From contig JAQUIT010000005.1 of assembly GCA_028681335.1 (NCBI GenBank), forward strand, positions 161,241 to 225,240: a stretch of 64,000 nucleotides of DNA. Direction: 5' to 3'. The DNA comes from Desulfuromonadaceae bacterium. Its GTDB lineage: Bacteria; Desulfobacterota; Desulfuromonadia; Geobacterales; Pseudopelobacteraceae. Position numbers and translations under genes: made by a program. Below are positions 17,152 through 26,553 of the stretch, one piece after another. The notes beneath the pieces are model-generated. The model was not told where the DNA came from, did no database searches, and was given only the letters and a program-made list of their open reading frames with translations. Position 1 is the first letter of the stretch; every line of letters starts with the position of its first letter.

Positions 17152-18684
17152 ATGAAAATCCTGCTGGCCTACCAATCGGGTTTACCCCACCGCAATGATC
17201 CATACATAAGCCTGGTCCCTACAGGCTTGTGCTATCTGCACGCATGTTTACGAGAAGCGGGGCATGACTCGACTCTAGCCAATTTTTCTGCCTGGTCAAC
17301 CGCCAGGGTCAAGCAAGAACTTCTTAGTATACAACCCGATTTTATCGGAATTTCTCAATGGACCCACAACAGGCACTCTTCACTGGATTTGGCAAGAACA
17401 TGCCGAAATCTACTCCCTGACAGCACAATAGTTATGGGAGGCGGGCACGCAACCTTCTGCTATGAAGACCTCTTGAGCGAAGGCTCGCCGGTCGATGCCG
17501 TCGTCCTGGGCGAGGGTGAATCAACGCTGCTGGAACTAGTTTCACAGGCGTCAGCGAAGAACGCTTTACATACCATTGCCGGGTTGGCATTCCGTCACAA
17601 CGGCACAATCAAGACAACCGCAGCGCGCATGACACTTGAAGACCTGGACCAACTGCCGCTGCCGGCACGCCACCTTGACAGGTCGGTTGGCTTTGACCTT
17701 GAATTGCAAGCCGAGTTCATTGTATCAACCCGCGGTTGCCCGTCTGCCTGTTTTTTTTGCAGCTCACCGGATTTTTGGGGGAAAAAGGTCCGATTCAGGT
17801 CGCCTCAAGCGATTGTCGATGAAATAAAATATATCCGCCAGAAGTTCGGCCTGATCTACTTTTCAATTCGTGATGACACTTTTACGGCTGACCGCAGGAG
17901 AGTCCTTGAATTCTGTTCTCTACTGCAGAAGCAGGACGTCAATATTCTCTGGAACTGCCAGTCACGTGTCAACGCAATTGACGATGAACTTGTAACAGCC
18001 ATGAAACGCGCCGGTTGCGAGTGTATTCAACTCGGCGTTGAATCTGGGTCACCACGGATTCTCAAGCAGCTTGGCAAAACGATCGCCCCACCCCAGATAG
18101 AGAAAGCATGTACACTGGTCAGGGAGATCGGCATTAATCTTTCAATATACCTCATCAGCGACGTTCCGGGAGAGACCGAAGAGGATATCCGGCAGACGCT
18201 TGAACTTGTGCGCCACATACATCCAGATGATGGTTATGTATCGCCGCTTGCCTATTATCCCGGCACCAAGCTCTATAATGACGCCGTAACATCCGGCCGA
18301 ATTACTTCTTCGATTTTTGCAGACTCGGCCAAATCGGCTCTTTACGTCACTTCAAAGTCAGGGCAGCCATCCGCTACGCTCCTAAAAGAGCTTACAAAGT
18401 CGCGACAGAACAACGCAGAGCGCTTTAAAGCCCAGAAAAAAAGGCTTGGCTACTGCTACACAACCAACGTCATTGCGGGGGAGTGGTATCGCCAACGAGG
18501 GGAGTACGAAAAAGCCGAAGATGAGCTACTGGAGATTACGACCAACCAGCCGGGTAATCCCTGGGGGTGGTTCCTTCTGGGAGATCTGTATTCCGAAACG
18601 GGTAGGATTAAAAAGGCAAAAGAGAGCTATGCCAAGGTCCTGAGCATCATTCCACACCACAGCCCATCAAAATCTGCACAATAA
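17152..18684 (+). CDS. B12-binding-type radical SAM protein with C-terminal TPR
   Basis: A 510-residue protein. Residues 1-150 resemble a cobalamin-binding domain (MKILLAYQSG, IVMGGGHATF, VLGEGEST). The radical SAM motif is RGCPSACFFCSSP with standard CX3CX2C spacing, followed by IQLGVESGSPRIL. Residues about 440-505 form one or two TPR repeats (EWYRQRGEYEKAEDELLEI, GDLYSETGRIKKAKESYAK), which suggests a protein partner. The ATG lies directly after the preceding terminator with no ribosome-binding site, so it may be read from a leaderless transcript or the true 5' end may differ. The substrate is unknown. Confidence 0.82.
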   Translation: MKILLAYQSGLPHRNDPYISLVPTGLCYLHACLREAGHDSTLANFSAWSTARVKQELLSIQPDFIGISQWTHNRHSSLDLARTCRNLLPDSTIVMGGGHATFCYEDLLSEGSPVDAVVLGEGESTLLELVSQASAKNALHTIAGLAFRHNGTIKTTAARMTLEDLDQLPLPARHLDRSVGFDLELQAEFIVSTRGCPSACFFCSSPDFWGKKVRFRSPQAIVDEIKYIRQKFGLIYFSIRDDTFTADRRRVLEFCSLLQKQDVNILWNCQSRVNAIDDELVTAMKRAGCECIQLGVESGSPRILKQLGKTIAPPQIEKACTLVREIGINLSIYLISDVPGETEEDIRQTLELVRHIHPDDGYVSPLAYYPGTKLYNDAVTSGRITSSIFADSAKSALYVTSKSGQPSATLLKELTKSRQNNAERFKAQKKRLGYCYTTNVIAGEWYRQRGEYEKAEDELLEITTNQPGNPWGWFLLGDLYSETGRIKKAKESYAKVLSIIPHHSPSKSAQ

Positions 18685-18711
18685 AAAACGGGGTCATTTG
18701 CATGACCCCGT
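18682..18711 (-). terminator. Intrinsic terminator after the lipoprotein gene
   Basis: ACGGGGTCA pairs with TGACCCCGT, and on the minus strand the stem is followed by six T residues. It also sits just after the stop of the convergent radical SAM gene. Confidence 0.8.
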
Positions 18712-18726
18712 CAGCCTTACCATAAA

Positions 18727-19161
18727 CTACTTCACAATCCTGATGCCGGGAATGAAGTATATCGTCTCGAATGTTTTGTTCAGCGTTTTGCTGTGGAAGT
18801 TAACCATTGCCGGAGTTTCCGGATACTCGATCTTGTCACCCTTTGCAACCTTCATTTCAGGTAGCGCCAACCAGGCATTCACACCTTTTTCATCCGCTGC
18901 TTCTACATAGGTGTAACCACCGGAATTCATAGTCTGGGTAACCGTTGCTTTTTTGCCAACACCTGCAGGAATTTCCTGCGCTTTCATACCTGCATGTGGG
19001 TCTCCACCTGGAGCGACGCTACCTTTTGCCACATCCGGGTGACCGGCCGGCATCTGGCCTTGCTGCGGAGCTGTCATCGGAGCTTCCGTTTTTGGCTTGT
19101 CTTTACACCCTGCAAGGGCGAGAGCGGCAATACTGAGGACTACTAATGCTGTTTTTTTCAC
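18727..19161 (-). CDS. Small lipoprotein, probably periplasmic OB-fold type
   Basis: The 144-residue protein has a signal peptide with the lipobox LALAGC at residues 14-19, then a Pro/Gly/His-rich linker to about residue 60. The conserved-looking end (TQTMNSGGYTYVEA, KGDKIEYPETPAMVNFHSKTLNKTFETIYFI) resembles the small NrfJ-like/GxYTYV periplasmic proteins found in deltaproteobacteria. Its function is unknown. AGGAGGTAAC lies before the ATG. A T-rich terminator follows. Confidence 0.75.
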   Translation of the reverse strand: MKKTALVVLSIAALALAGCKDKPKTEAPMTAPQQGQMPAGHPDVAKGSVAPGGDPHAGMKAQEIPAGVGKKATVTQTMNSGGYTYVEAADEKGVNAWLALPEMKVAKGDKIEYPETPAMVNFHSKTLNKTFETIYFIPGIRIVK

Positions 19162-19230
19162 CTGTTACCTCCTGTTTTTTGGGCTAACCTGATTTTTTTT
19201 ATCACACTCCGACTGCTTGTTCCAAGAAAA

Positions 19231-19254
19231 TTATACTATAACGCTAAAGTATAA
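19231..19254. promoter_or_regulatory. Dyad symmetry upstream of the lipoprotein gene
   Basis: TTATACT and AGTATAA form a 7-bp inverted repeat with a 10-base spacer, about 70 bases upstream of the lipoprotein start. A TATAAT-like hexamer overlaps it on the minus strand, so it may be an operator covering a promoter. Confidence 0.35.
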
Positions 19255-19321
19255 CATCATTACTGTTTACACAACTGACAATTACCCAGGCTGCAGGCGC
19301 TTTGCCAGCCGGTTTACAGCG

Positions 19322-19519
19322 TTATTTGATATCATCAAGTGACTGATTAAGAGAATCATACAGTGCAATCTGCTCTGCTATCGAACGTTTTTTACGAAGA
19401 CGACAGCCATCACGGCCCAAGCAAACCCTGCAACGCTCATCTGAACACCACTGGCAACAGCTGCAGTCAGAACAAGGGTGCTTTTTCGGAACCGGCACGG
19501 TCTCATCAATAGGCGACAT
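19322..19519 (-). CDS. Small cysteine-rich protein
   Basis: The 65-residue protein contains nine cysteines in CSDCSCCQWCSDERCRVCLG and the adjacent GC, a pattern suited to zinc or iron-sulfur binding. The rest is basic then helical. Its ATG (19519) lies 14 bases inside the end of the polysaccharide deacetylase gene, so it is probably translationally coupled to it. A longer frame from 19576 exists but would run further into that gene. I do not recognise the family. Confidence 0.6.
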   Translation of the reverse strand: MSPIDETVPVPKKHPCSDCSCCQWCSDERCRVCLGRDGCRLRKKRSIAEQIALYDSLNQSLDDIK

Positions 19520-20297
19520 TTCGTTTGACGGCGTTGCCCTCAAGCAACTGCACAAAGGCCTTGCCACTATCGGCATTAACCAGAAGATAGCGTGGCAGCC
19601 TTAAAACAGAATCGGAGGCAGTTGCATGCCGCCGTTCAATGGTAAAAGTAGCAACATAGCCAGCCTCTACAGCCTTGCCAATCAGGTAGTCATCGTATAT
19701 TCCGAAAGGCCAGGCAAGCATATCCACCTTTGTCCCCAGCTCTTTTTCCAGACGCCCCTGAGATTTTTTCAGCTGAGTAGTAACCAGCTCATCCAGAGCC
19801 GCCCGGCTCAGACTCCTCCGCTCCTTCTTAAAGTTCGGATGCCAGTATGTATGAGATTGAACGTCAAAGAGACCGGTCTTTGAAAGCTCACGCAACTGGT
19901 CCCACGTCATGGCATATTTGGCGTTCGAAATTGCAGACGGGTAAGTAAAGACGGTAACCGGGTAGCGATATTTTTTTATGATCGGCAGCATATCACTGTA
20001 AACGGACTTGTGCGCATCATCCTCTACTATTACAACTGACTTGGGGCCAGGTGACACGGCCTTTCCGCGATAATAATCAACAAGCCTGCGTAACGGGATG
20101 ACTTTGTAGCCATTGTCATGCAGATATTTCATCTGTGCCTCAAAAACCGGGGTCGTAATCGTCATACCATCGGCAACGGTTGCCCCAAAGCGGTGGTATA
20201 ACAGAATCGGGACGCGGAATTGTTCAGCTGCTGTCGCCACCAGCGGCGATAGCAGTACAATAATGACTAAAAACAGGTGAGCAACAAAACGGCACAT
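19506..20297 (-). CDS. Secreted polysaccharide deacetylase (NodB homology domain)
   Basis: The 263-residue protein has a signal peptide ending near ATAAEQ (residue 24). The NodB domain shows VPILLYHRF, the metal-binding region VIVEDDAHKSVY in place of the usual TFDDG, the zinc histidines in SHTYWHPN and the LAWPFGIYDD motif. It should remove acetyl groups from a cell-surface glycan in the periplasm. The unusual VEDDAH keeps both aspartates and is seen in some family members. It is followed by the overlapping small Cys-rich gene. Confidence 0.87.
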   Translation of the reverse strand: MCRFVAHLFLVIIVLLSPLVATAAEQFRVPILLYHRFGATVADGMTITTPVFEAQMKYLHDNGYKVIPLRRLVDYYRGKAVSPGPKSVVIVEDDAHKSVYSDMLPIIKKYRYPVTVFTYPSAISNAKYAMTWDQLRELSKTGLFDVQSHTYWHPNFKKERRSLSRAALDELVTTQLKKSQGRLEKELGTKVDMLAWPFGIYDDYLIGKAVEAGYVATFTIERRHATASDSVLRLPRYLLVNADSGKAFVQLLEGNAVKRNVAY

Positions 20298-20316
20298 AAA
20301 AATGATCCTTCCTCGG

Positions 20317-20772
20317 TCAGCCCCTTACGATAAAAACCGAACAGGGTGCATTACTGGCAACGGCATGGGAGATACTCCCCCTGATACGGCGCTGAATAAA
20401 CCCCTTGCCGGAACTTCCTATTACGATGACATCGATTTCTTCTCTCTTGGCCAGATTGATAATCTTATCAGCCGGGTCACCATATTCAACAATCATTTCC
20501 AACGGGATATCATGCTCTGCAGCGCATTTCTCTACGACGTAAAAAATTCGTTCCCGCAGCTCGTCCCATTTTTTTGTTTCAGTCATCGGAGCCGTAGGAA
20601 CAAAGTCTGTGTACGTCGCATTCGGCGCATTCGGCAGCACAAGCAAAGCATATATTCGACTCTTGAACTGGCTCTGGTTGCCGGCGGCAAGCCGAACGGC
20701 CTCTTCGGCAGCTTTATCTGACTGTGGAGAACCGTCGATCGCTACAAGAATTTTTTTGCGCAGGTTCAGCAT
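20317..20772 (-). CDS. Universal stress protein (UspA family)
   Basis: The 151-residue protein starts ILVAIDGSPQSDKAAEEAV and ends with the nucleotide-binding signature GSSGKGFIQRRIRGSIS (G2xG9xGS), so it is probably an ATP-binding USP. The role is general stress adaptation, without a defined target. It lies 19 bases upstream of the deacetylase gene in the same orientation and may form an operon with it. Confidence 0.9.
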   Translation of the reverse strand: MLNLRKKILVAIDGSPQSDKAAEEAVRLAAGNQSQFKSRIYALLVLPNAPNATYTDFVPTAPMTETKKWDELRERIFYVVEKCAAEHDIPLEMIVEYGDPADKIINLAKREEIDVIVIGSSGKGFIQRRIRGSISHAVASNAPCSVFIVRG

Positions 20773-20860
20773 AACATCCTCGTAAGTGTTTTATAACCAG
20801 ACTATCAAGCGGGTATAACTACCGGTCTCTGACAATTAAATATAAAGCAATTTTTCACAC

Positions 20861-20889
20861 TTGACAATTGTAAAACAATATTCTAGTAT
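20861..20889 (+). promoter_or_regulatory. Sigma-70 promoter with an internal palindrome upstream of the IclR gene
   Basis: TTGACA (20861-66) and TAGTAT (20884-89) are 17 bases apart. The spacer contains ATTGTAAAACAAT (20867-79), a perfect 5-bp inverted repeat around AAA. A dyad between -35 and -10 is where a repressor would bind, so autoregulation by the downstream IclR protein is plausible. Confidence 0.65.
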
Positions 20890-21003
20890 TTTGGCGAAAT
20901 ATCGTAAAAGTTGCATATTTGGCTTATTTTTTAATTAACGATTAGATTTTGATATGTTGCGTCTCACTTTCTATTACTTCAATCCATCAAAAGGACCCGT
21001 CTC

Positions 21004-21786
21004 ATGGCAAAAAAAGAAAAATCTGAATATCTTATACAGGCGGTATCCCACGCCCTTGACCTTTTGGAACAGTTTCATGGTGAAGTTGACGAACTGGGTG
21101 TTACTGAGCTGAGTAAACGCTTGAAACTGCACAAAAACAACGTCTTCAGGCTTCTTGCAACCCTTGAGTCACGCAGTTACATCGAACAGAACAAAGTGAC
21201 CGAAAACTATCGTCTCGGCCTTAAAACACTCGAGCTTGGCCAGACGTTCATCAAGCAGATGGGCCTGTTACGGCAGTCAAAACCGGTACTTGAAGCTTTA
21301 GTGGCGGACTGCAACGAAACTACTTATGTTTCGATCCTAAAAGACTTCAACATAGTCTACCTTGATGTTGTTGAAACAGCTATGACCGTCAGGGTTGTCC
21401 CACGTGTAGGTTCGAGGCTGCCGGCTTACTGTACGGCAGCAGGCAAGGTACAGATTGCCTACATGAGTGATGAAGAGCTTGAGACGTATCTCCCCTCAAA
21501 AGAGCTGAAAAGTTACACACCAAACACAATTACCGACCGCGACACGCTCAAAAAACAGCTGAAACAGATCGTTGAGCAAGGGTATGCATTTGATGACGAG
21601 GAACTTGACACCGGAGTTAAATGTGTCAGCGCTCCGATTCGTGACTACACCCGGCGCATTATCGGTGCTGTCAGCATTTCCGGGCCATCAATGCGCTTCT
21701 CTGATGAACGCATTAAAAACGAGCTGATTCCGCTGGTACTAAAAGCGGGAGAAGAGATTTCTGCCAAACTCGGTTTCCAGAAATAA
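21004..21786 (+). CDS. IclR family transcriptional regulator
   Basis: The 260-residue protein has an N-terminal winged helix (ALDLLEQFHG, TELSKRLKLHKNNVFRLLATLESRSYI) and the C-terminal GAF-like ligand domain of IclR (VPRVGSRLPAYCTAAGKVQIAY, YAFDDEELDTGVKCVSAPIRDY). These regulators usually control catabolic or aromatic-degradation genes in response to a small acid. The neighbours (a universal stress protein and polA) do not reveal its target. Monocistronic, with a good terminator. Confidence 0.9.
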   Translation: MAKKEKSEYLIQAVSHALDLLEQFHGEVDELGVTELSKRLKLHKNNVFRLLATLESRSYIEQNKVTENYRLGLKTLELGQTFIKQMGLLRQSKPVLEALVADCNETTYVSILKDFNIVYLDVVETAMTVRVVPRVGSRLPAYCTAAGKVQIAYMSDEELETYLPSKELKSYTPNTITDRDTLKKQLKQIVEQGYAFDDEELDTGVKCVSAPIRDYTRRIIGAVSISGPSMRFSDERIKNELIPLVLKAGEEISAKLGFQK

Positions 21787-21806
21787 CAGGCTTATAACAG
21801 ACACCC

Positions 21807-21837
21807 AAAGGGCGGCTTTCAGGCCGCCTTTTTTTAT
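21807..21837 (+). terminator. Intrinsic terminator after the IclR gene
   Basis: The stem GGCGGC/GCCGCC (21811-16 with 21823-28), extended by A-T pairs, is followed by a run of T residues. Confidence 0.85.
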
Positions 21838-21901
21838 GCAGACAACGTGACATTAATTGTCACGTCCGGCACTGCAGCAACTTCCCATAAAGGATCCAAT
21901 C

Positions 21902-22093
21902 ATGTTGACCTACAAGGTAGTTGAAATCGGCACTGTTACTGAGGAGATGATAGAAGAGACACTTAATAACTGGAGTTCCAAAGGATGGTGCTTTGACGGA
22001 CTGCAGTTCGCAATGCGCGAGTCGAGCAAGCGTCCGGCAATGGCCTTTGCACTTTTCACAAAGGAAACATCCCCAGAGGGTGAAAAACCATGA
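21902..22093 (+). CDS. Small DUF4177-like protein
   Basis: The 63-residue protein reads YKVVEIGTVTEEMIEETLNNWSSKGWCFD, in the style of DUF4177 (short beta-helix-beta with a conserved GW). The function is unknown. Its stop overlaps the polA start as ATGA, so the two are translationally coupled. The start at 21902 follows AAAGGA. Confidence 0.65.
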   Translation: MLTYKVVEIGTVTEEMIEETLNNWSSKGWCFDGLQFAMRESSKRPAMAFALFTKETSPEGEKP

Positions 22094-24846
22094 GCCCAAA
22101 AGAAACCCTCTATCTTGTTGACGGCTCTTCCTACATCTACCGCGCCTACTATGCTATCAGACACCTGTCGTCCCCCACCGGTTTTCCAACCAATGCTATA
22201 TATGGCTTTATCCAGATGCTGCTCAAGCTGCTCAAAGACTACAATCCACAGCATGTGGCGGTAGTCTTTGATGCTGGACGTACGACATTCCGCACGGAAA
22301 TGTATCCGGATTACAAAGCTAACCGCGCGGCAATGCCGGATGACCTGCGTATGCAGATGGAGCCGATTCGAGAAGTGGTGAGGGCCTTCAACATACCTTC
22401 GCTCGAACTGCAGGGGTACGAGGCCGATGATATTATCGGCGCACTGGCCGGGCGCTTCGCTGCGCAGGGCGGAAAAGTGGTAGTCGTCACCGGCGACAAG
22501 GATCTGATGCAGATTGTGACCGACCATGTTACCCTGCTGGATACCATGAAGGGCAAGGAATCCGGCGTTGCCGAAGTGATTGAACGTTTTGGCGTCGGAC
22601 CGGAACTGGTCACCGACATACTGGGATTAGCGGGGGATTCTTCGGATAACATTCCCGGTGTGCCGGGGATTGGCGAAAAGACCGCCACCAAACTTATACT
22701 TGAGTTCGGTTCACTTGACCACCTACTGGAGAGAGCCGATGAGGTCAAAGGAAAAAACGGTGAAAAGCTGCGTGAATTTCGTGAGCAGGCATTACTGTCA
22801 CGGCGTTTGGCAACAATCGAATGCAACGTCCCGCTGGAGGTTCCGCTCGAAACACTGACGACTCAGGAACCTGATCAAGAAGCTTTGAATACGATCTTCA
22901 AAAAGTTCGGTTTCACCTCGCTGATCAAGGAACTAACCGCTAAGGCCACGCTCTCTGCCGCTAACTATCATACTGTCTCGACAGCATCACAACTTGATTC
23001 TCTTACCGCCGCTCTCGTGCAGGCCGGCGAATTTGCATTCGACCTGGAGACCACCAGTCTCGACCCGAGACTGGCAAATATTGTCGGTGTTTCCTTTGCT
23101 TACCGTGACCATGAGGCGTTTTATGTACCAATTGGACACGTAACGTCCACCCCCGCTGCCCTTTCCTCAAAGCATGACGGCACACTCTTTTCAGAACCAA
23201 TGTTGGCCGACACAATCTCAAGTGAAGAACTGGCCCCCGGACAACTGCCGCGCAGCAAGGTTCTCGACAGCCTACAACCACTACTGGAAAACCCGAAATT
23301 GCGCAAAGTGGGACAGAACATCAAGTACGACATGCAGGTGTTGGCAAATAGCAACATCAACCTGTCCGGTATCTGGTTTGACACAATGTTGGCCTCATAC
23401 CTGCTCAACCCGTCACGACAGGGGCACGGCCTGGACGCTCTGGCACAGGAGCATCTTAACCACCGCATGATAAGCTATAAAGATGTGACCGGCAACGGCA
23501 GGGATCAGAAGAATTTCTCCGAGGTTGATCTGGCGACAGCGGCACAGTATGCCGCAGAAGACGCGGATGCCACCTGGCTGCTCCGCCGTAAATTCGAGCC
23601 ACTGCTTGCAGCAGATAGCGCCGACACACTGTTTCACACCGTAGAGATGCCACTGGTCACGATTCTGGCCGGAATGGAGAACCATGGGGTTCTTCTCGAC
23701 TGCACGCTTTTGAACACGTTATCTGCGGATTTTGCCGGTCGAATGGGCATAGTGGAGGAACAGGTTTTTTCCCTCGCAGGCGAACGATTCAACCTCAACT
23801 CTCCCAAACAGCTGGGTGAGATTTTATTTGACCGCATGGGTCTCAAAACCGGTAAAAAGACGAAAGGAAAGACCGGATGGTCAACCGACAACGAGGTATT
23901 AACCCTTCTGGCCGAAGAGCATGAAATTGCCCGCTTGATACTAGATTATCGCACTGTTGCCAAACTGAAATCAACCTACACTGATGCCCTGCCACGCCTC
24001 GTCAATTCACGCACCGGGCGGGTCCACACGTCATACAACCAGACCGTGACCAGCACCGGCAGACTGTCTTCATCAGACCCCAACCTGCAGAACATTCCCA
24101 TCCGCAGCGAAGAGGGGCGCCGGATACGTCATGCGTTTATAGCCCCGCCAGGACACGTTATCCTCTCGGCTGATTACTCACAGATTGAGCTGCGTGTTCT
24201 GGCCCACCTTTCAGGCGACAAGGTTTTTTGTCACGCCTTTGCAAATGATGAAGACATCCATACCCGTACTGCTGCAGAGGTCTTTGGTCTTTTTCCGGAG
24301 ATGGTCACCCCCGAGATGCGTCGTCAGGCCAAGACAATCAACTTCGGCATCATCTACGGCCAGGGTGCCTTTTCTCTTGCAAAACAACTCGGCATACCAC
24401 GCAAAACAGCTGAAGAATTTATCAACACCTATAAAGAACGACACTACGGCGCTATTGCATTTCTGGACTCCTGTATCAAAGAAGCAGAAGAGAACGGCTT
24501 CGTAAAGACAATTCTCGGGCGGAGGCTGCCGATTCCGGACATCCGTAGCAATAACGGTAACGTGCTGGCCTTTGCCCGCCGTAACGCCATAAATTATCCG
24601 ATTCAGGGCTCGGCGGCAGATATCATTAAATGTGCCATGATCCGTATAGATTCACGCATCCGCTCGGAGGAGTTAAAAAGCCGTATGGTTATGCAGGTGC
24701 ATGACGAACTGGTCTTGGAGGTCCCGGAAAATGAATTACTGAGGGTGGAACAGTTGGTTGAAGAGGAGATGGGGCGCGCGGTAGAGTCAAGAGTCCCTCT
24801 CAAGGTAGATATAAACTATGGGGCCAACTGGAGCGAGGCTCACTAG
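22090..24846 (+). CDS. polA: DNA polymerase I
   Basis: The 918-residue protein has all three activities of Pol I. The 5'-3' exonuclease (residues 1-290) contains VFDAGRTTFR, YEADDIIG and GDSSDNIPG. The 3'-5' proofreading domain (about 300-500) keeps the active residues FDLETTSLD, NIKYD and YAAEDAD, plus an insertion near residues 350-385. The polymerase domain has motif A DYSQIELRVL, motif B RRQAKTINFGIIYGQG and motif C QVHDELVLEV. It fills gaps in repair and removes Okazaki primers. It overlaps the small upstream gene by four bases. Confidence 0.96.
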   Translation: MSPKETLYLVDGSSYIYRAYYAIRHLSSPTGFPTNAIYGFIQMLLKLLKDYNPQHVAVVFDAGRTTFRTEMYPDYKANRAAMPDDLRMQMEPIREVVRAFNIPSLELQGYEADDIIGALAGRFAAQGGKVVVVTGDKDLMQIVTDHVTLLDTMKGKESGVAEVIERFGVGPELVTDILGLAGDSSDNIPGVPGIGEKTATKLILEFGSLDHLLERADEVKGKNGEKLREFREQALLSRRLATIECNVPLEVPLETLTTQEPDQEALNTIFKKFGFTSLIKELTAKATLSAANYHTVSTASQLDSLTAALVQAGEFAFDLETTSLDPRLANIVGVSFAYRDHEAFYVPIGHVTSTPAALSSKHDGTLFSEPMLADTISSEELAPGQLPRSKVLDSLQPLLENPKLRKVGQNIKYDMQVLANSNINLSGIWFDTMLASYLLNPSRQGHGLDALAQEHLNHRMISYKDVTGNGRDQKNFSEVDLATAAQYAAEDADATWLLRRKFEPLLAADSADTLFHTVEMPLVTILAGMENHGVLLDCTLLNTLSADFAGRMGIVEEQVFSLAGERFNLNSPKQLGEILFDRMGLKTGKKTKGKTGWSTDNEVLTLLAEEHEIARLILDYRTVAKLKSTYTDALPRLVNSRTGRVHTSYNQTVTSTGRLSSSDPNLQNIPIRSEEGRRIRHAFIAPPGHVILSADYSQIELRVLAHLSGDKVFCHAFANDEDIHTRTAAEVFGLFPEMVTPEMRRQAKTINFGIIYGQGAFSLAKQLGIPRKTAEEFINTYKERHYGAIAFLDSCIKEAEENGFVKTILGRRLPIPDIRSNNGNVLAFARRNAINYPIQGSAADIIKCAMIRIDSRIRSEELKSRMVMQVHDELVLEVPENELLRVEQLVEEEMGRAVESRVPLKVDINYGANWSEAH

Positions 24847-24862
24847 TTGGGTAATCAGCACT

Positions 24863-25210
24863 TCAGCTGCTGGAACCGCGTCTTCTGCGGCGGTCTTTCT
24901 GTTTACGCAGTTTTTCAACACGCTTCATCTCGGGAGTTATAACTCCGGAGGCGGCTTCGATGCGTTCAATTAACTCGCGGCGTGCCAGAAAACGGTTTAC
25001 CGACTGGCTCCTCTCACGCATACAGGTGACCTGTATACCCGTTGGCACATGCTTGATCTGGACACAACTTGAGGTCTTGTTAACATGCTGCCCACCATTA
25101 CCAGATGAGCGGACAAAGCTTTCCACAAGGTCTTCTTCACGCATCCCCAACTCGGCCATTTTTAACTGTAGCCAGCGGTTCTTTTCTTCACTTACTGCGA
25201 ATACCGCCAT
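24863..25210 (-). CDS. Release-factor-like GGQ domain protein (ArfB/YaeJ group)
   Basis: The 115-residue protein has the peptidyl-tRNA hydrolase motif SSGNGGQHVNKTSS and a strongly basic C-terminus (RKQKDRRRRRGSSS). Stand-alone GGQ proteins of this length with a basic tail rescue stalled ribosomes (ArfB) or belong to the related RF-H/PrfH families (family knowledge). It lacks the codon-recognition domain of RF1/RF2. It is convergent with polA, 16 bases apart. Confidence 0.85.
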   Translation of the reverse strand: MAVFAVSEEKNRWLQLKMAELGMREEDLVESFVRSSGNGGQHVNKTSSCVQIKHVPTGIQVTCMRERSQSVNRFLARRELIERIEAASGVITPEMKRVEKLRKQKDRRRRRGSSS

Positions 25211-25408
25211 ACGGTTACAATCCTCGGATGCTCATTTAGCGATATCCGGTTACAGCTTCCGAATAACCGCTTACGTACTGATTGTACCTATACCACTTCA
25301 TATTTGATTTCAAGGTATTATTCCTGAGCTAGAGCGGATGTTGCCTGATGCGTTGCGGTATGTTATAAGCGCAGCATTAGCATTTAACTAAAACTTCAAA
25401 GGGGTCTC
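25211..25408. other. Divergent intergenic region
   Basis: AT-rich spacer between the GGQ protein gene and plsC. No hairpin or repeat stands out. Confidence 0.35.
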
Positions 25409-26062
25409 GTGAAGGCACATTTCCTACAACGCTGCTGGGTTACGTTTTCCGTTTATGTCGTCGGATTTTACGCATCCTGCCTTAATAGATTCGTTATCAA
25501 GGGGAGTGGCAACATCCCGCACAAAGGCCCGGTCCTGATAGTTTCAAATCACATATCAGCCTATGACACCATATTCCTCCCCTGGGCCGTCATCAAACAC
25601 AATCCGCTTCAGATGCTCTGGGCGCCAGCCAAAGAGGAACTTTTTGAGAATACCTTTCTGCGGATGATTTACATGTCTTGGGGAGCCTTTCCGGTCAGGC
25701 GAAAAAGAGACGTCAGGGCCGGACGTGTGTTGAACGACCTGCTCCTGGATCAGAAGGTCATGCTGTTCCCGGAAGGAACGCGCCATAAAGACGGCCAACT
25801 CGGACAGGGTAACCGCGGCGTAGGAAAAATTATTTACGATACCCGCCCTGCCGTAATTCCAACCGCTTTGACCGGAGTGAACAGCTGGAAATTTCCTGGG
25901 TTACGACAAAAAGGTGCCGTTATTTTCGGGGCGCCGCTCGACTTCGAAGATCTTTTCCAGAGAGAGGATTGCAAGGAGACCCACATTTTGATAGTTGAGC
26001 GGGTCATGCAGGCAATTGCCACTCAACTGGCAGGGGAAAGGGTGGATTATGTCAGAAAATGA
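25409..26062 (+). CDS. plsC: 1-acyl-sn-glycerol-3-phosphate acyltransferase (PlsC family)
   Basis: The 217-residue protein has the HX4D catalytic motif in SNHISAYD, a [10 protein letters not shown] substrate-binding region and the [12 protein letters not shown] motif of PlsC. An N-terminal hydrophobic segment (about 8-28) suggests membrane association. It acylates lysophosphatidic acid or a related lipid. GTG start with AAAGGGG just upstream. The 3' end overlaps rnhA by 14 bases. Confidence 0.88.
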   Translation: MKAHFLQRCWVTFSVYVVGFYASCLNRFVIKGSGNIPHKGPVLIVSNHISAYDTIFLPWAVIKHNPLQMLWAPAKEELFENTFLRMIYMSWGAFPVRRKRDVRAGRVLNDLLLDQKVMLFPEGTRHKDGQLGQGNRGVGKIIYDTRPAVIPTALTGVNSWKFPGLRQKGAVIFGAPLDFEDLFQREDCKETHILIVERVMQAIATQLAGERVDYVRK

Positions 26063-26498
26063 CGTCCAGGTCGTAGAGATTTTCTGTGATGGCGCCTGTA
26101 GCGGTAATCCGGGACCAGGCGGATACGGTGCAATCCTGCGCTACGGCGGGCATGTAAAAGAGCTCAGCGGTGGTGCAGCAGACACGACCAACAATCGCAT
26201 GGAGATGACGGCGGCAATTGAGGCGCTCCGTCTGTTAACGCGCCCATGTCAGATTTCAATTACAACCGATTCGCAATATCTGGTTAAAGGCATGACGGAG
26301 TGGATCGCGGGATGGCAACGTAAAGGGTGGCGCAACAGCAAGAAGGAACCTGTCCTGAATAAAGATTTATGGGAGATGCTGCTTACCTTGACAAAGACTC
26401 ATACCGTTCAATGGAAATGGGTCAGGGGTCATGCCGGACACACTGAAAATGAAAGATGCGACCAGTTGGCCAGAGAGGGGATTCCAGTGTTACGATGA
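26049..26498 (+). CDS. rnhA: Ribonuclease HI
   Basis: The 149-residue protein has the type 1 RNase H active site: Asp in [18 protein letters not shown], Glu in [13 protein letters not shown], Asp in [11 protein letters not shown] and the last Asp near NERCDQLA. It degrades RNA in RNA-DNA hybrids. It starts inside the plsC gene and is probably translationally coupled. Full length for the E. coli type. Confidence 0.95.
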   Translation: MSENDVQVVEIFCDGACSGNPGPGGYGAILRYGGHVKELSGGAADTTNNRMEMTAAIEALRLLTRPCQISITTDSQYLVKGMTEWIAGWQRKGWRNSKKEPVLNKDLWEMLLTLTKTHTVQWKWVRGHAGHTENERCDQLAREGIPVLR

Positions 26499-26553
26499 GG
26501 GGAGGTGACTATCTGGTTTTAGATTTAAATCGGAGCTGAATCAGATAAAATAG

